Made by a program: the position numbers and the translations under genes. A stretch of 64,000 bases of DNA from Spongiibacteraceae bacterium UBA5047 (lineage in GTDB: Bacteria > Pseudomonadota > Gammaproteobacteria > Pseudomonadales > Spongiibacteraceae). The notes under the pieces were generated by a model that was not told the DNA's origin, searched no databases, and saw nothing but the letters and a program-made list of their open reading frames with translations. The stretch lies in NCBI GenBank assembly GCA_002415025.1, contig DIBR01000066.1:3536-67535 (forward strand). Direction: 5' to 3'. Below, in pieces: positions 45,050-54,241 of this stretch (its first letter is position 1; each line of letters begins with the position of its first letter).

Positions 45050-46252
45050 ATGAAAGAAGCCGTGATAGTTTCAACCGCCAGAACAGCGATGGGCAAAGCC
45101 TTTCGCGGGGCATTTAACGATACCGATGCGCCGGTACTGGGTGGCCATGTGATTCGCAACGCCGTAGAGCGTGCGGGTATCGACGGCGCCGAGGTCGATG
45201 ATGTGCTGCTGGGCGCTGCCGCGCAGCAGGGTACCCAGGGCTACAACATCGCGCGCCTGAGTGCGATGGCGGCCGGTCTGCCGGTAACCGTGTCCGGAGC
45301 TTCGCTGGATCGCATGTGTTCTTCCGGTTTGATGACCATTGGTTACGCCGCCAAGGCTATTATGACCAACGAAATTGATATCGCCGTGGCCGGTGGTCTG
45401 GAATCCATTTCATTGACCCAGAACAAACACAAAAATGGCTATCGCAATGTGTCCAAAGCGGTTACCGATCACACGCCTTATATGCACATGGCGATGATCG
45501 AGACTGCTGAAATTGTGGCGGACCGCTACAACATTTCCCGCGATGCCCAGGACGAGTTTTCCTACCAGAGTCAGATGCGTACAGCCGCCGCTCAGGAAGC
45601 CGGAAAATTCGATGACGAGATTGTTCCCCTGCTGACCCGAAAAGCGGTATTCAATAAGGAAACCAAGGAAACAACCTACGAAGACGTGACTCTGACCAAA
45701 GACGAGGGCAATCGTCCGTCCACCACGCTGGAAAGCCTGAAAGGCCTCGAGCCGGTATTCAAGGACGGCATGCTGATCAAGGAAGGCAAGCACATCACCG
45801 CCGGGAACGCTTCGCAGTTGTCTGATGGAGCGTCGGCAGTGTGTCTGATGGAGGCCTCGCTGGCCGAGAAAAAAGGTCTGCAACCTCTCGGCGCCTATCG
45901 CGGTATGGCGGTTGCCGGCTTGGCTCCCGAGGAAATGGGCATTGGCCCGGTATTTGCCATTCCCAAATTACTCAAGCGCCACGGATTGAAGGTAGGCGAT
46001 ATTGGCCTGTGGGAAATCAATGAAGCCTTTGCCTGTCAGGCGCTTTACTGCCGTGACCAACTGGGTATCGACAACGATCTGCTGAACGTCAATGGTGGAG
46101 CCATCTCCATTGGTCACCCCTTTGGGATGAGCGGTGCACGCATGGTTGGGCACGCCCTGATTGAAGGCAAGCGTCGTGGCGTCAAATATGTGGTGGTGTC
46201 CATGTGTGTGGGCGGCGGTATGGGTGCTGCCGGTCTGTTCGAAGTGCTGTAA
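45050..46252 (+). CDS. Acetyl-CoA acetyltransferase (second thiolase of the cluster)
   Basis: 400 residues. Nucleophile Cys90 in [35 protein letters not shown] and [18 protein letters not shown] follow, with the last Cys in SMCVGGG. It belongs to a different thiolase branch from the FadA6-like gene and may handle a later intermediate or the acetyl-CoA release step. The ATG at 45050 follows aaggagaag. Its last 12 bases, including the stop, are duplicated in tandem. Confidence 0.85.
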   Translation: MKEAVIVSTARTAMGKAFRGAFNDTDAPVLGGHVIRNAVERAGIDGAEVDDVLLGAAAQQGTQGYNIARLSAMAAGLPVTVSGASLDRMCSSGLMTIGYAAKAIMTNEIDIAVAGGLESISLTQNKHKNGYRNVSKAVTDHTPYMHMAMIETAEIVADRYNISRDAQDEFSYQSQMRTAAAQEAGKFDDEIVPLLTRKAVFNKETKETTYEDVTLTKDEGNRPSTTLESLKGLEPVFKDGMLIKEGKHITAGNASQLSDGASAVCLMEASLAEKKGLQPLGAYRGMAVAGLAPEEMGIGPVFAIPKLLKRHGLKVGDIGLWEINEAFACQALYCRDQLGIDNDLLNVNGGAISIGHPFGMSGARMVGHALIEGKRRGVKYVVVSMCVGGGMGAAGLFEVL

Positions 46253-46282
46253 GAAGTGCTGTAAACTGCAGCGCCAATAGAG

Positions 46283-46307
46283 ACGGGGCCGAGCGGCCCC
46301 GTTTTTT
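46283..46307 (+). terminator. Intrinsic terminator ending the steroid cluster
   Basis: ACGGGGCC, loop GAGC, GGCCCCGT followed by TTTTT. A strong stem 30 bases after the last thiolase stop; it marks the end of the transcription unit. Confidence 0.92.
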
Positions 46308-46323
46308 GTTTGCAAGGCTTGCC

Positions 46324-47529
46324 ATGAAAAAACTGGATCCGGAATCTCGCAGCGCGCTGTTATTGATGTCAGCTTTTGTCGCGCTCGGTCCGCTGTCGAC
46401 CGATATGTATCTGCCGGCGTTGCCCTCTATGGTGGCGTATTTCGATACCAGTCTAGCGGCGGTGCAGTTTACCCTCAGTGCCTACCTGATTGGTTTTGCC
46501 GTATTTCATTTGCTTTGCGGGCCTCTGGCCGATCGCTATGGTCGCAAACCGATCCTGCTGGGCGGCATCGCGCTGTTTACCCTGGCCTGCGTAGCCTGCG
46601 CGCTGGCCAAAACAGTTGAGCAACTCGCCCTGTTTCGTTTTATTCAGGGTGTTGGTGCCTGCACCGGGCCAACGCTGGCGCGGGCCATGGCACGCGATAT
46701 TTACGGCCCCACTCGCGCGGCGAAGGCCTTGGGCTATATGGCCGCTATTATGGCGTTGGCGCCGGTTATTGCGCCGGTGCTGGGTGGCTGGATGCTGACC
46801 TGGACAGATTGGCCGGTGATCTTCTGGTCACTGGCGGCTTATGGGCTACTGGGCTTTATTGCGGTGGGCCTCTTGCTGCCCGAATCCCTGCCGTTTAAAA
46901 ATTCCCTGCGCCTGAAAACCATTCTCGGTAATTACCGGCGATTACTGACACACCGGCATTTTTTGACCTCGGTATTTGGAATCTCGGCGCTGTATTCCGG
47001 CGCATTTGCCTTTATTTCCGGCAGCAGTTTTGTGCTGATCGATTTTATGGGTGTTTCGCCGGAAGTCTTTGGGCTCTGGTTTATGGTCATTGTACTGGGC
47101 TATATGGGCGGCAGCGTTTTCACTGCGCGTATTGGCTACAACCTCTCGCCCATGCCGGTGATGGTCGGAGGTGCGGTGCTGGGTGTGCTGGCAGGCGCAG
47201 CCATGGCTATTTTCAGCTTGCTGGAGATTCACCATCCACTGGCCGTGATTGTGCCGATGATGTTCTACACGGCGGCTGTGGGCATTACCATGCCTCAGGC
47301 CATGTCGGTTGCGCTGGCGCCATTTCCGGATATGTCGGCGACAGCTTCGGCGCTGCTGGGTTTTTTACAGATGGGCGCTGCGTCCGTTGCCGGTGTGATT
47401 GTGGGGCTGCATCTCGATGGCAGCGCATTGCCTATGGCGCTTACCATCGCGGTGGCTGCAGCGTTGTCGCTGCTGGGTTTTGTGGCGCTGATCAAGTCCG
47501 AGCCGCTCTGCTATGATGAGCGTTCGTAA
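46324..47529 (+). CDS. Bcr/CflA family drug efflux transporter (MFS)
   Basis: 401 residues with twelve hydrophobic helices. LGPLSTDMYLPALPSM in helix 1 is the Bcr/CflA signature, followed by the MFS loop GPLADRYGRKPI and FIQGVGACTGPTLARA. A proton-coupled exporter of drugs or metabolites. The ATG at 46324 lies 17 bases past the terminator T-run, so it probably has its own promoter or depends on readthrough. Confidence 0.9.
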   Translation: MKKLDPESRSALLLMSAFVALGPLSTDMYLPALPSMVAYFDTSLAAVQFTLSAYLIGFAVFHLLCGPLADRYGRKPILLGGIALFTLACVACALAKTVEQLALFRFIQGVGACTGPTLARAMARDIYGPTRAAKALGYMAAIMALAPVIAPVLGGWMLTWTDWPVIFWSLAAYGLLGFIAVGLLLPESLPFKNSLRLKTILGNYRRLLTHRHFLTSVFGISALYSGAFAFISGSSFVLIDFMGVSPEVFGLWFMVIVLGYMGGSVFTARIGYNLSPMPVMVGGAVLGVLAGAAMAIFSLLEIHHPLAVIVPMMFYTAAVGITMPQAMSVALAPFPDMSATASALLGFLQMGAASVAGVIVGLHLDGSALPMALTIAVAAALSLLGFVALIKSEPLCYDERS

Positions 47530-47553
47530 GAGTAAAAGTACAGGGTTGAAAGA

Positions 47554-50049
47554 ATGAGCTGGATTGGCCGGTTTGCGTTTTACGTATTTCGTATTGTGGT
47601 ACGGCCTGTGCTGTGGGTGGTAAAGCCGCAAGTCATTCCCGAAGATTTAACCGCCCTGAAGGCTGAGCTTGCCGATAAGCCGGTATGTTACGTCTTGGCG
47701 CAGCATAGCTGGTCAGACCGCCTCGTGGTTGAACGTCTGTGTCGCGAGCTTGAGCTGCCACGAATTTCTGCGCCCCCGGGACAACTGCCCGATGCAGATC
47801 ACGGAGCCTGCCTGTACTTGCCGGTATTGGCGCAGCTGGATAGAACCCAAAGCCCAGAGCAACTGCTTCAGGCTCTACGGAACGCAGCGGAGGAATCCGG
47901 TGCGAACATGCAGGTGGTGCCGGTGTCGATATTCTGGGGCCGAGATCCCGGCAGCGAGACCTCCATACTGAAACTGCTGGTGGGCGACGCCGAGCGCGCC
48001 GGTCGTCTTCGGAAACTGCTTATCATGTTGGTGCAAGGGCGCTCGGTACTGGTGAACTTTGCCAAGCCGGTTGATTTCAAGGAGTTTCTGCAGCGTCAGC
48101 CCGATCACGTGCAAGCCGCGAACCTCTTACACCGTGGTTTGTCGTTTCATTTTCTGCGACAAAAAACCGCGACCTTGGGCCCCAGCCTGCTGTCTCGCCA
48201 GCAAATGATCAATGCTGTTATGCGACGGCCAACAGTGAAGCAGGCCATGCTGGACGAGGCGCATGATCAAAGCCTCAGTCGCGACGTAGTACGCAAACGT
48301 GCTCGCAAAATGGCGGATGAAGTCGCGGCAAATTTCGACCCGCGTATGATCCGCTTTCTCGATATTGTGCTGAGCTGGGTGTTTCGCAAAATATTCAGCG
48401 GGGTGAAAACCTACAACGTTGATCGTTTGCGATCTGTGGCGAATAAGTACCACGTTATCTATATGCCCTCGCATCGCAGCCACCTCGACTACTTGCTGAT
48501 TTCCTGGACCCTGTATTGTCAGGGCCTGGTGCCTCCCCACATCGCAGCGGGGGTGAACCTCAATTTCTGGCCGGCGGGTGGCTTGCTGCGGCGTGGAGGA
48601 GCGTTTTATATCCGCCGCAGTTTTGCCGGCCAGCCTCTCTACACCGCAATATTCAAGGCCTACCTGGATGTTTTGCTGGGGCACGGCTATCCGGTGGAAT
48701 TTTTCCCGGAAGGTGGACGCAGTCGCACCGGACGCCTGCTGCCGGCCAAACGGGGTATGTTGGGCATGGTTGTGGAAAGCTTTCTTGCGCAGCCCAGTCG
48801 GGCTGCGGCGCTCGTTCCGGTTTATGTTGGTTATGACAAGTTGGTTGAAAGTGGTGCCTACGTGAAGGAATTGCGCGGCGGCAACAAGCAAAAGGAGTCG
48901 GCTGGCGAATTATTGAAAGCGCGCAAAATCTTTAAGTCATCGTATGGAAGCCCTCATGTCGCCTTTGGCGAGCCTATAATTTTGAGCGAAGCGTTGGCCA
49001 GACTGGAACCGCAGTGGCGCAGCAAGTGGCAAAACGAGGACAAGAGCTGGTTGCCGGTCGCGACCGAGCGACTGGCGCGTATGAATATGGAGCGCGTTAA
49101 TCAGGCGGCTGTGATCAATCCGATCGGGCTGGTATCGGCGATTTTACTCTCAAGCCCGCAGCGGGCGATGGCCGAGGATGAACTGCTGGAGCAAATCGAT
49201 CGCTTTCTTGGTTTGATATCACTGCTGCCCTACAGCAAGGATGTGGTGCTGCCCACACAAACGGCTACCGAAGTGTTTGAAGCTGCAGCGCGCACGGCGG
49301 GCCTTTCGCGAATTGATCACGCGTGGGGCCCCATTGTTACCGTTACGGGCAATGAAGCGGTAATGCTGACCTACTATCGCAATTCGATCATGCATGTATT
49401 TGCGCTACCTTCGTTGATTGCACGATTTTTCCGACATAGCAGCGACATAGACGAACACGAACTGGTAGAGCGCTGTGTGGGTTTGTACCCCTTTTTGAAA
49501 CGGGAATTGTTTTTGCACTGGCCGATACGCGATGCCGGCAAGCAGGTCCAGGATTTGATTAACGCGATGGTGGAGCGCGGGTTGCTGATTCGAACCGGAA
49601 CGACCCTGTCACGGCCGGATATTGGCAGTAGCGATTACAGCGCACTGATCGGTCTCGGGCGTTTGCTGCGTGAAACTTTTGAGCGCTACACGATGTGCAG
49701 TCTGGTTTTGGTGCATCAGCTTAGCGATAAGCCAACCCAGCGATCGGCTATTGAAGAGCACATTATCCATATGGCACAGCGACTGGCCATTTTGACTGGC
49801 CGTGAAGCACCGGAATATTTCGACAAGACCTTGTTTCGGATCTATCTCGACGCCCTGATTGACCAGGGGCTTCTCGAAGAGCAAACGCATATCGCCAAAA
49901 ATATACTGACCGTCAATCCTCGTTTGCAAGAGTTGGCTGAACATTGGGTTTGGTTGCTTGGCCCGGCAGTGCAGCAGGGCATACAACAGTTGATTCGCGA
50001 TCCGCGCCTGTCGTTGCAGGAAATGGCGCCAGAGCCGGAAAGTGCCTGA
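47554..50049 (+). CDS. plsB: Glycerol-3-phosphate 1-O-acyltransferase
   Basis: 831 residues. The first acylation of phospholipid synthesis. The catalytic HRSHLDYLL (His-x4-Asp) and the later FFPEGGRSRTGRLLPAKRGML block are both present. The length is near that of the E. coli enzyme (about 807). Inner-membrane associated. It is upstream of the SGNH hydrolase and the phosphate-starvation lipid genes, so membrane-lipid functions are grouped here. Confidence 0.96.
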   Translation: MSWIGRFAFYVFRIVVRPVLWVVKPQVIPEDLTALKAELADKPVCYVLAQHSWSDRLVVERLCRELELPRISAPPGQLPDADHGACLYLPVLAQLDRTQSPEQLLQALRNAAEESGANMQVVPVSIFWGRDPGSETSILKLLVGDAERAGRLRKLLIMLVQGRSVLVNFAKPVDFKEFLQRQPDHVQAANLLHRGLSFHFLRQKTATLGPSLLSRQQMINAVMRRPTVKQAMLDEAHDQSLSRDVVRKRARKMADEVAANFDPRMIRFLDIVLSWVFRKIFSGVKTYNVDRLRSVANKYHVIYMPSHRSHLDYLLISWTLYCQGLVPPHIAAGVNLNFWPAGGLLRRGGAFYIRRSFAGQPLYTAIFKAYLDVLLGHGYPVEFFPEGGRSRTGRLLPAKRGMLGMVVESFLAQPSRAAALVPVYVGYDKLVESGAYVKELRGGNKQKESAGELLKARKIFKSSYGSPHVAFGEPIILSEALARLEPQWRSKWQNEDKSWLPVATERLARMNMERVNQAAVINPIGLVSAILLSSPQRAMAEDELLEQIDRFLGLISLLPYSKDVVLPTQTATEVFEAAARTAGLSRIDHAWGPIVTVTGNEAVMLTYYRNSIMHVFALPSLIARFFRHSSDIDEHELVERCVGLYPFLKRELFLHWPIRDAGKQVQDLINAMVERGLLIRTGTTLSRPDIGSSDYSALIGLGRLLRETFERYTMCSLVLVHQLSDKPTQRSAIEEHIIHMAQRLAILTGREAPEYFDKTLFRIYLDALIDQGLLEEQTHIAKNILTVNPRLQELAEHWVWLLGPAVQQGIQQLIRDPRLSLQEMAPEPESA

Positions 50050-50078
50050 TACACGCAACCAATAAAAAAGGGGCACTC

Positions 50079-50798
50079 ATGAAAAAGCTTCTGACTACGG
50101 TCCTCGTTGCTGTTCTTGTTATGGCAGGTTATGGCGGTTGGCGCTTGAAGCAGGAAGCGGATCGTGTGATGTCGGACGACCCCCGCGTATGGTCTCCCGT
50201 CATTGAAGAGCTGCTGGAAAAACCCGTGCCTGTAGCCAGGCCAGTGCTGTTCGTCGGCAGTTCGAGTATTCGTTTTTGGGGAGATGATCTGACCGCCGAT
50301 CTGGCCGATGTCGGTGCCTTCGGGCGTGGCTTTGGTGGCGCCAAAATCGATGATATTCGCCACTACAGTCAACAGCTTATCGGCAATTTGAACCCTCGCG
50401 CGATTGTTGTGTATATCGGAAGCAATGATCTGAGCGGGTCGTTTGGTATGCAGGCCATCGGCAATACCGAGGCAGAAGCCCGATACCGGAGCATGCTTGA
50501 CGAACTCAAACGATACGCCAAGGGTGTGCCGATCTATCTGGTGGCGCTCAAGCCTACCCGACGCAGTGTTGACCGCTGGGCACAGATTCAGGCCTTTAAC
50601 ACGAGGCTGCAAAAGCTGTCTGAGTCGGACGGCCAGCTGGGTTTTATCGATGCCAATAGCGACTTGTGGAACCAACGTGGTGAAGTCAGGTCTGACACTC
50701 TGTTATGGGATGGAATGCATCTCAATCGAACAGGATATCAAGTATGGGGCAGAAAAATTCAGGAAAGGCTGCGCGAGGACGGTTACTCACGGCGTTGA
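50079..50798 (+). CDS. SGNH/GDSL-type hydrolase, membrane-anchored or exported
   Basis: 239 residues. N-terminal hydrophobic segment (LLTTVLVAVLVMAGYGGW) that is a signal or anchor. Block I is VLFVGSSSIRFWGD (nucleophile Ser), block III is VVYIGSNDLSG and block V is LWDGMHLNRTGYQVWG with Asp and His. Likely a periplasmic esterase or acyltransferase. It overlaps the start of the DUF3047 gene by 55 bases. Confidence 0.83.
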   Translation: MKKLLTTVLVAVLVMAGYGGWRLKQEADRVMSDDPRVWSPVIEELLEKPVPVARPVLFVGSSSIRFWGDDLTADLADVGAFGRGFGGAKIDDIRHYSQQLIGNLNPRAIVVYIGSNDLSGSFGMQAIGNTEAEARYRSMLDELKRYAKGVPIYLVALKPTRRSVDRWAQIQAFNTRLQKLSESDGQLGFIDANSDLWNQRGEVRSDTLLWDGMHLNRTGYQVWGRKIQERLREDGYSRR

Positions 50799-51418
50799 TG
50801 GCGGCAACTATGGTTGCAATGGCTGCAGGCGTCAGTGCGGAGCAGCGAATAGATCTCGACAGCTGGCAGACTAAAAAGCTGGGTGACTGGAATGAAAAAT
50901 CCTTCGACGGCGAAACCGACTACCAGGCCAGCAACAGCGGAGAATATTTGTCTGCCCGTGCAGAAAACGGCGCATCGGCACTTTTTCTAAAGCGGGAAAT
51001 AGACGTCACTAAAACGCCGGTTCTGAATTGGCGCTGGCGTGCGAAGGAATTCAATGGCGCCAAGAACCATCTGGTGAAGGAAGAAGACGATTTTCCGGCG
51101 CGTATCTATGTCGTCGTCAAGAATGGTTTTCTGCCCTGGGATACGCTGGCCATCAACTACGTATGGGCGGGAGGCGATATCGACAAGACCTCCTGGCCAA
51201 ACCCCTTTACCGAGAAAGCTATAATGGTGCCCGTTGTTAAGGGTGAGCAGGGCCGTGGTGAATGGCGCCAGGAAAAAGTGAATGTGGTCGAAGACTTCAA
51301 GCGCCTGTTTAACAAGGATATCAGCCGTATCGCCGGTGTAGCGATTATGACTGACGCCGATAACCACGGTGGAGTGTCCGCCGCGGATTATGGCGGCATC
51401 TGGTTTTCCGATCTTTAG
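50744..51418 (+). CDS. DUF3047 domain protein, exported
   Basis: 224 residues from the ATG at 50744. That start gives a clean signal peptide (basic KNSGKAARGR, hydrophobic LLTALMAATMVAMAAG, cut after VSA) and follows aggata. The mature part shows LFLKREIDVTKTPVLNWRWR and the acidic YVWAGGDIDKTSWPNPFTEK, then GVAIMTDADNHGGVSAADYGGIWF, the DUF3047 core. Beta-sandwich, function unknown. It overlaps the SGNH gene by 55 bases, so the pair is probably cotranslated. Confidence 0.8.
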   Translation: MGQKNSGKAARGRLLTALMAATMVAMAAGVSAEQRIDLDSWQTKKLGDWNEKSFDGETDYQASNSGEYLSARAENGASALFLKREIDVTKTPVLNWRWRAKEFNGAKNHLVKEEDDFPARIYVVVKNGFLPWDTLAINYVWAGGDIDKTSWPNPFTEKAIMVPVVKGEQGRGEWRQEKVNVVEDFKRLFNKDISRIAGVAIMTDADNHGGVSAADYGGIWFSDL

Positions 51419-51420
51419 GC

Positions 51421-51464
51421 CTGTCATAAAACTGTTTCATAACTGTCTTATGAGTGTCATCAGC
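51421..51464 (+). promoter_or_regulatory. Pho box of four 11-base PhoB units
   Basis: Consecutive units at an exact 11-base period: CTGTCATAAAA, CTGTTTCATAA, CTGTCTTATGA, GTGTCATCAGC. The PhoB consensus is repeats of CTGTCAT spaced by four AT-rich bases. A -10-like TACTCT at 51471-51476 follows. It lies directly before the PlcP-like gene and starts two bases after the DUF3047 stop. Confidence 0.85.
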
Positions 51465-51506
51465 TAAAGCTACTCTGGCTCCGTGAAATACTCAGGAGCC
51501 AGTTCA

Positions 51507-52328
51507 TTGCCCTCATCCACGCTGCGATTCAGAGCGGTCTGGTTGTCCGACATTCACTTGGGGTTTAAGGATTGTCGGGCCGACTATCTACTTGATTTCC
51601 TCAATACTGTCGAATGCGAAACCCTCTATCTGGTGGGGGACATTATTGATCTTTGGGCCTTGAAACGTCGATTTTTCTGGCCAGCCTCTCACTACGATGT
51701 TTTGCGCGCTATTCTTGAAAAGTCGCGTCTCGGTACGCGCGTTATCTATATTCCAGGCAACCACGACGAACCCATGCGTGACTATGTGCAGGAATCTCTG
51801 GGCGCAGTTGAAATCCATCACGAATTTATTCACACCACGGCTGACAACCGCAAACTGCTGGTTTTTCACGGGGATATTCTCGACGCCCATATGCGGCTCA
51901 ATCGATTCGAGAACCTGCTCGGTGATATTGCCTACGATTTCCTGCTCTTTCTCAACCGTTGGGCAAACTACTTTCGCGAGCAGGCGGGGTTTGGCTACTG
52001 GTCACTGGCAAGCTACATCAAAAAGCGCGTAAAGAATGCCAGGCAAGTGGTCGAAATCTACGAACAGGCCGCCGCCGATGAAGCCGCCCGGAGGGGGCTG
52101 GATGGCGTTATCTGCGGACACATTCACCAGCCGGGAATGCGGATGATTAACGGAATTGTTTACTGTAACGATGGCGACTGGATCGAGAACTGTAGTGCGC
52201 TTACCGAGACTGAGGAAGGGGAATTGCAGCTTTTGCACTGGACTGACCGGCAAACGGTGTTGCGCGACTTTGATTCGCAGATAGATTTGCATAAGGCCGA
52301 AGTGATTCCTCTGAAGCAGGCAGGCTAA
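51507..52328 (+). CDS. plcP: PlcP-like metallophosphoesterase (phosphate-starvation phospholipase C)
   Basis: 273 residues. Calcineurin-type metal sites: LSDIHLGFKD (Asp, His), LVGDIIDLWAL (Asp), IPGNHDEPMRDY (Asn-His-Asp), VFHGDILDAHM and CGHIHQPGM. This is the LpxH-looking family that includes Sinorhizobium PlcP, whose phospholipase C activity frees phosphate and diacylglycerol from phospholipids under starvation. The Pho box, downstream OlsF-like gene and lack of lipid A neighbours favour PlcP over LpxH. I chose the TTG at 51507 because it follows AGGAG by eight bases and fits transcription from the -10 at 51471; the GTG at 51483 would leave almost no leader. Confidence 0.8.
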   Translation: MPSSTLRFRAVWLSDIHLGFKDCRADYLLDFLNTVECETLYLVGDIIDLWALKRRFFWPASHYDVLRAILEKSRLGTRVIYIPGNHDEPMRDYVQESLGAVEIHHEFIHTTADNRKLLVFHGDILDAHMRLNRFENLLGDIAYDFLLFLNRWANYFREQAGFGYWSLASYIKKRVKNARQVVEIYEQAAADEAARRGLDGVICGHIHQPGMRMINGIVYCNDGDWIENCSALTETEEGELQLLHWTDRQTVLRDFDSQIDLHKAEVIPLKQAG

Positions 52329-52419
52329 TGATCAGTCTTTTCGCATGCCGCAATACGCAAGCCCTTTTCGGCAGCATCGAAAGGTTAGGCAGCAGCTCAA
52401 TCATTACGCAGGAGATTCT

Positions 52420-54153
52420 ATGATTTGCGTTGATACGGTTATCAATGAAAAATTTCCCAACATCGTCGAGCGCCACCCCCATGTCCGCAGAACACTGTCT
52501 CTGTTATTCAGGTATCTTTTTCATGAGGCCGAGTTCAAACAGTTTGAGCGTGAGTACCCCTACCTGAGTGGAATCGATTTTGTTGACAAGGGCCTGGAGT
52601 ATTTTGACTTTGATTATAGTGTGAAAGCCTGGGAGCGTGAGCGGATTCCGGTCAGCGGAAAGGTCGTTATCGTAGCCAACCACCCGATTGGCAGTCTAGA
52701 CGGTTTGGCACTGCTAAAGTTGATCAGCGATGTGCGTCCCGATGTAAAAGTGGTGGCCAATGAGTTGCTGTATAACCTGAAGCCACTGCGACCCCTGCTG
52801 TTACCTGTTGACAATATGAATGGCAATACGCCAAAGCAGAACCTGAGAAATATTGAAAGGCATCTTGATTCGGGCGCAGCGCTGATTATCTTTCCGGCGG
52901 GTGAGGTATCCCGGCTTCGGGCATCCGGGGTTAAAGACAGTCGCTGGCGTACCGGTTTTTTACGCTTTGCCAGCAAGTCTGGTGCACCGATACTTCCCGT
53001 TCATATCAATGCCAGAAATTCGCTGTTCTTCTATGCGCTCTCCTTGCTGGCGAAGCCCCTTTCTACATTATGGTTGATTCGCGAGATGTTCAAACAGAGC
53101 CATCGCAGTGCACAAATGACTATTGGCCCGGTGGTCGAAGCCAGTTGCTATGAGCAGCTACCGCTGACACAACATGCGCGGGCGCAGCTGTTCAAGCGAC
53201 ATATCTATAAGTTAGGCGCCAGACAAAAACGCGGCGAAATTGCGTTGATGCCGCAAATGCAGTCTGTGGCTCATCCGGAAGATCGACGGCTTTTGCGCAA
53301 GGCGGTGCGCGACAGCGAACGGTTGGGAGTAACACGCGATGGCATGGAGGTTTTCTGTTACCGCTACCTTGAAGACAGCGTGGTAATGCGTGAGCTCGGC
53401 CGGTTGCGGGAAATCAGCTTTCGCGCGGTGGGTGAGGGCACTGGCAAGCGCCGGGATGTAGATGCTTATGATGCTTATTATGATCACATACTGCTTTGGG
53501 ACGATAGCCAGCTCGAACTGGTGGGTGCTTACCGGCTCGCGCGCTGTGCGAGCCTGAGTGCCGACCAAGGCCTGTATACCTCGAGTTTGTTTGAGTTTGG
53601 GGAGCAGGCCAGCGGGTATTTTGCGTCGGGTCTGGAGTTGGGGCGCAGCTTTGTGCAACCCCAGTATTGGGGCAAGGCCGCACTCGACTATCTGTGGCAG
53701 GGCGTTGGTGCCTACCTGCGCCGCTATCCTGACATTCGCTATCTTTTCGGTCCGGTCAGCATTAGCAATCAACTGCCGGCGGCAGCCAGAGATCTGATGG
53801 TTGAATTCTACAGCGCACATTTTCCTGCAGTATCCGACTGGGCTCAGGCGCGACAGCCCTACAGCCGAAGCGATGCGTCTGTTTACGGTTTCACCGGAAC
53901 ACAGTATCCGGAAGAGTTTGCTGCGCTGAAGACGAAGATGGCCGAGCTGTCAGCTAGCGTTCCCCCGCTGTTTAAACAATACTCCGAATTGTGTGAACCG
54001 GGGGGTGTGCAATTTGCAGCCTACAATATTGATCCGGATTTTGCAGATTGTGTGGATGGGCTGGTGATGGTGGACATCGAAAAAATGAAACCGGCGCGGC
54101 GCAAGCGCTACCTTGATCAACCCATAACTATAAAGGAATCCAGGGCCGCATAG
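52420..54153 (+). CDS. olsF: Bifunctional ornithine-lipid synthase, OlsF-like (PlsC-type domain plus GNAT domain)
   Basis: 577 residues. The N-half (about 60-260) is an acyltransferase with IVANHPIGSLDGLAL and the later IFPAGEVSRLRASG block. The C-half (about 300-490) is a hemolysin-type GNAT acyltransferase with LGRLREISFRAVGEGTGKR and FVQPQYWGKAALDYLWQGVG. This order (O-acyltransferase then N-acyltransferase) is that of OlsF, which makes ornithine lipids in one polypeptide. Ornithine lipids carry no phosphorus and replace phospholipids. The ATG at 52420 follows ggag. Probably cotranscribed with the Pho-boxed plcP-like gene. Confidence 0.78.
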   Translation: MICVDTVINEKFPNIVERHPHVRRTLSLLFRYLFHEAEFKQFEREYPYLSGIDFVDKGLEYFDFDYSVKAWERERIPVSGKVVIVANHPIGSLDGLALLKLISDVRPDVKVVANELLYNLKPLRPLLLPVDNMNGNTPKQNLRNIERHLDSGAALIIFPAGEVSRLRASGVKDSRWRTGFLRFASKSGAPILPVHINARNSLFFYALSLLAKPLSTLWLIREMFKQSHRSAQMTIGPVVEASCYEQLPLTQHARAQLFKRHIYKLGARQKRGEIALMPQMQSVAHPEDRRLLRKAVRDSERLGVTRDGMEVFCYRYLEDSVVMRELGRLREISFRAVGEGTGKRRDVDAYDAYYDHILLWDDSQLELVGAYRLARCASLSADQGLYTSSLFEFGEQASGYFASGLELGRSFVQPQYWGKAALDYLWQGVGAYLRRYPDIRYLFGPVSISNQLPAAARDLMVEFYSAHFPAVSDWAQARQPYSRSDASVYGFTGTQYPEEFAALKTKMAELSASVPPLFKQYSELCEPGGVQFAAYNIDPDFADCVDGLVMVDIEKMKPARRKRYLDQPITIKESRAA

Positions 54154-54209
54154 ATGGTCAGGCGGAAATCACGCCACCCTACCGACGAATAATAAGAATA
54201 CATAACCTG

Positions 54210-54241
54210 CCCGATTACGCGTTAGGCTAATCGGGTTTTTT
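54210..54241 (+). terminator. Intrinsic terminator after olsF-like gene
   Basis: CCCGATTA and TAATCGGG enclose a ten-base loop and are followed by TTTTTT. It overlaps the 3' end of the convergent glycosyltransferase gene. Confidence 0.82.

Noticed and set aside
51483..52328. Annotation as lipid A enzyme LpxH
   Set aside because: The fold is shared, but the Pho box, OlsF-like neighbour and closer likeness to PlcP favour a phospholipase C role.
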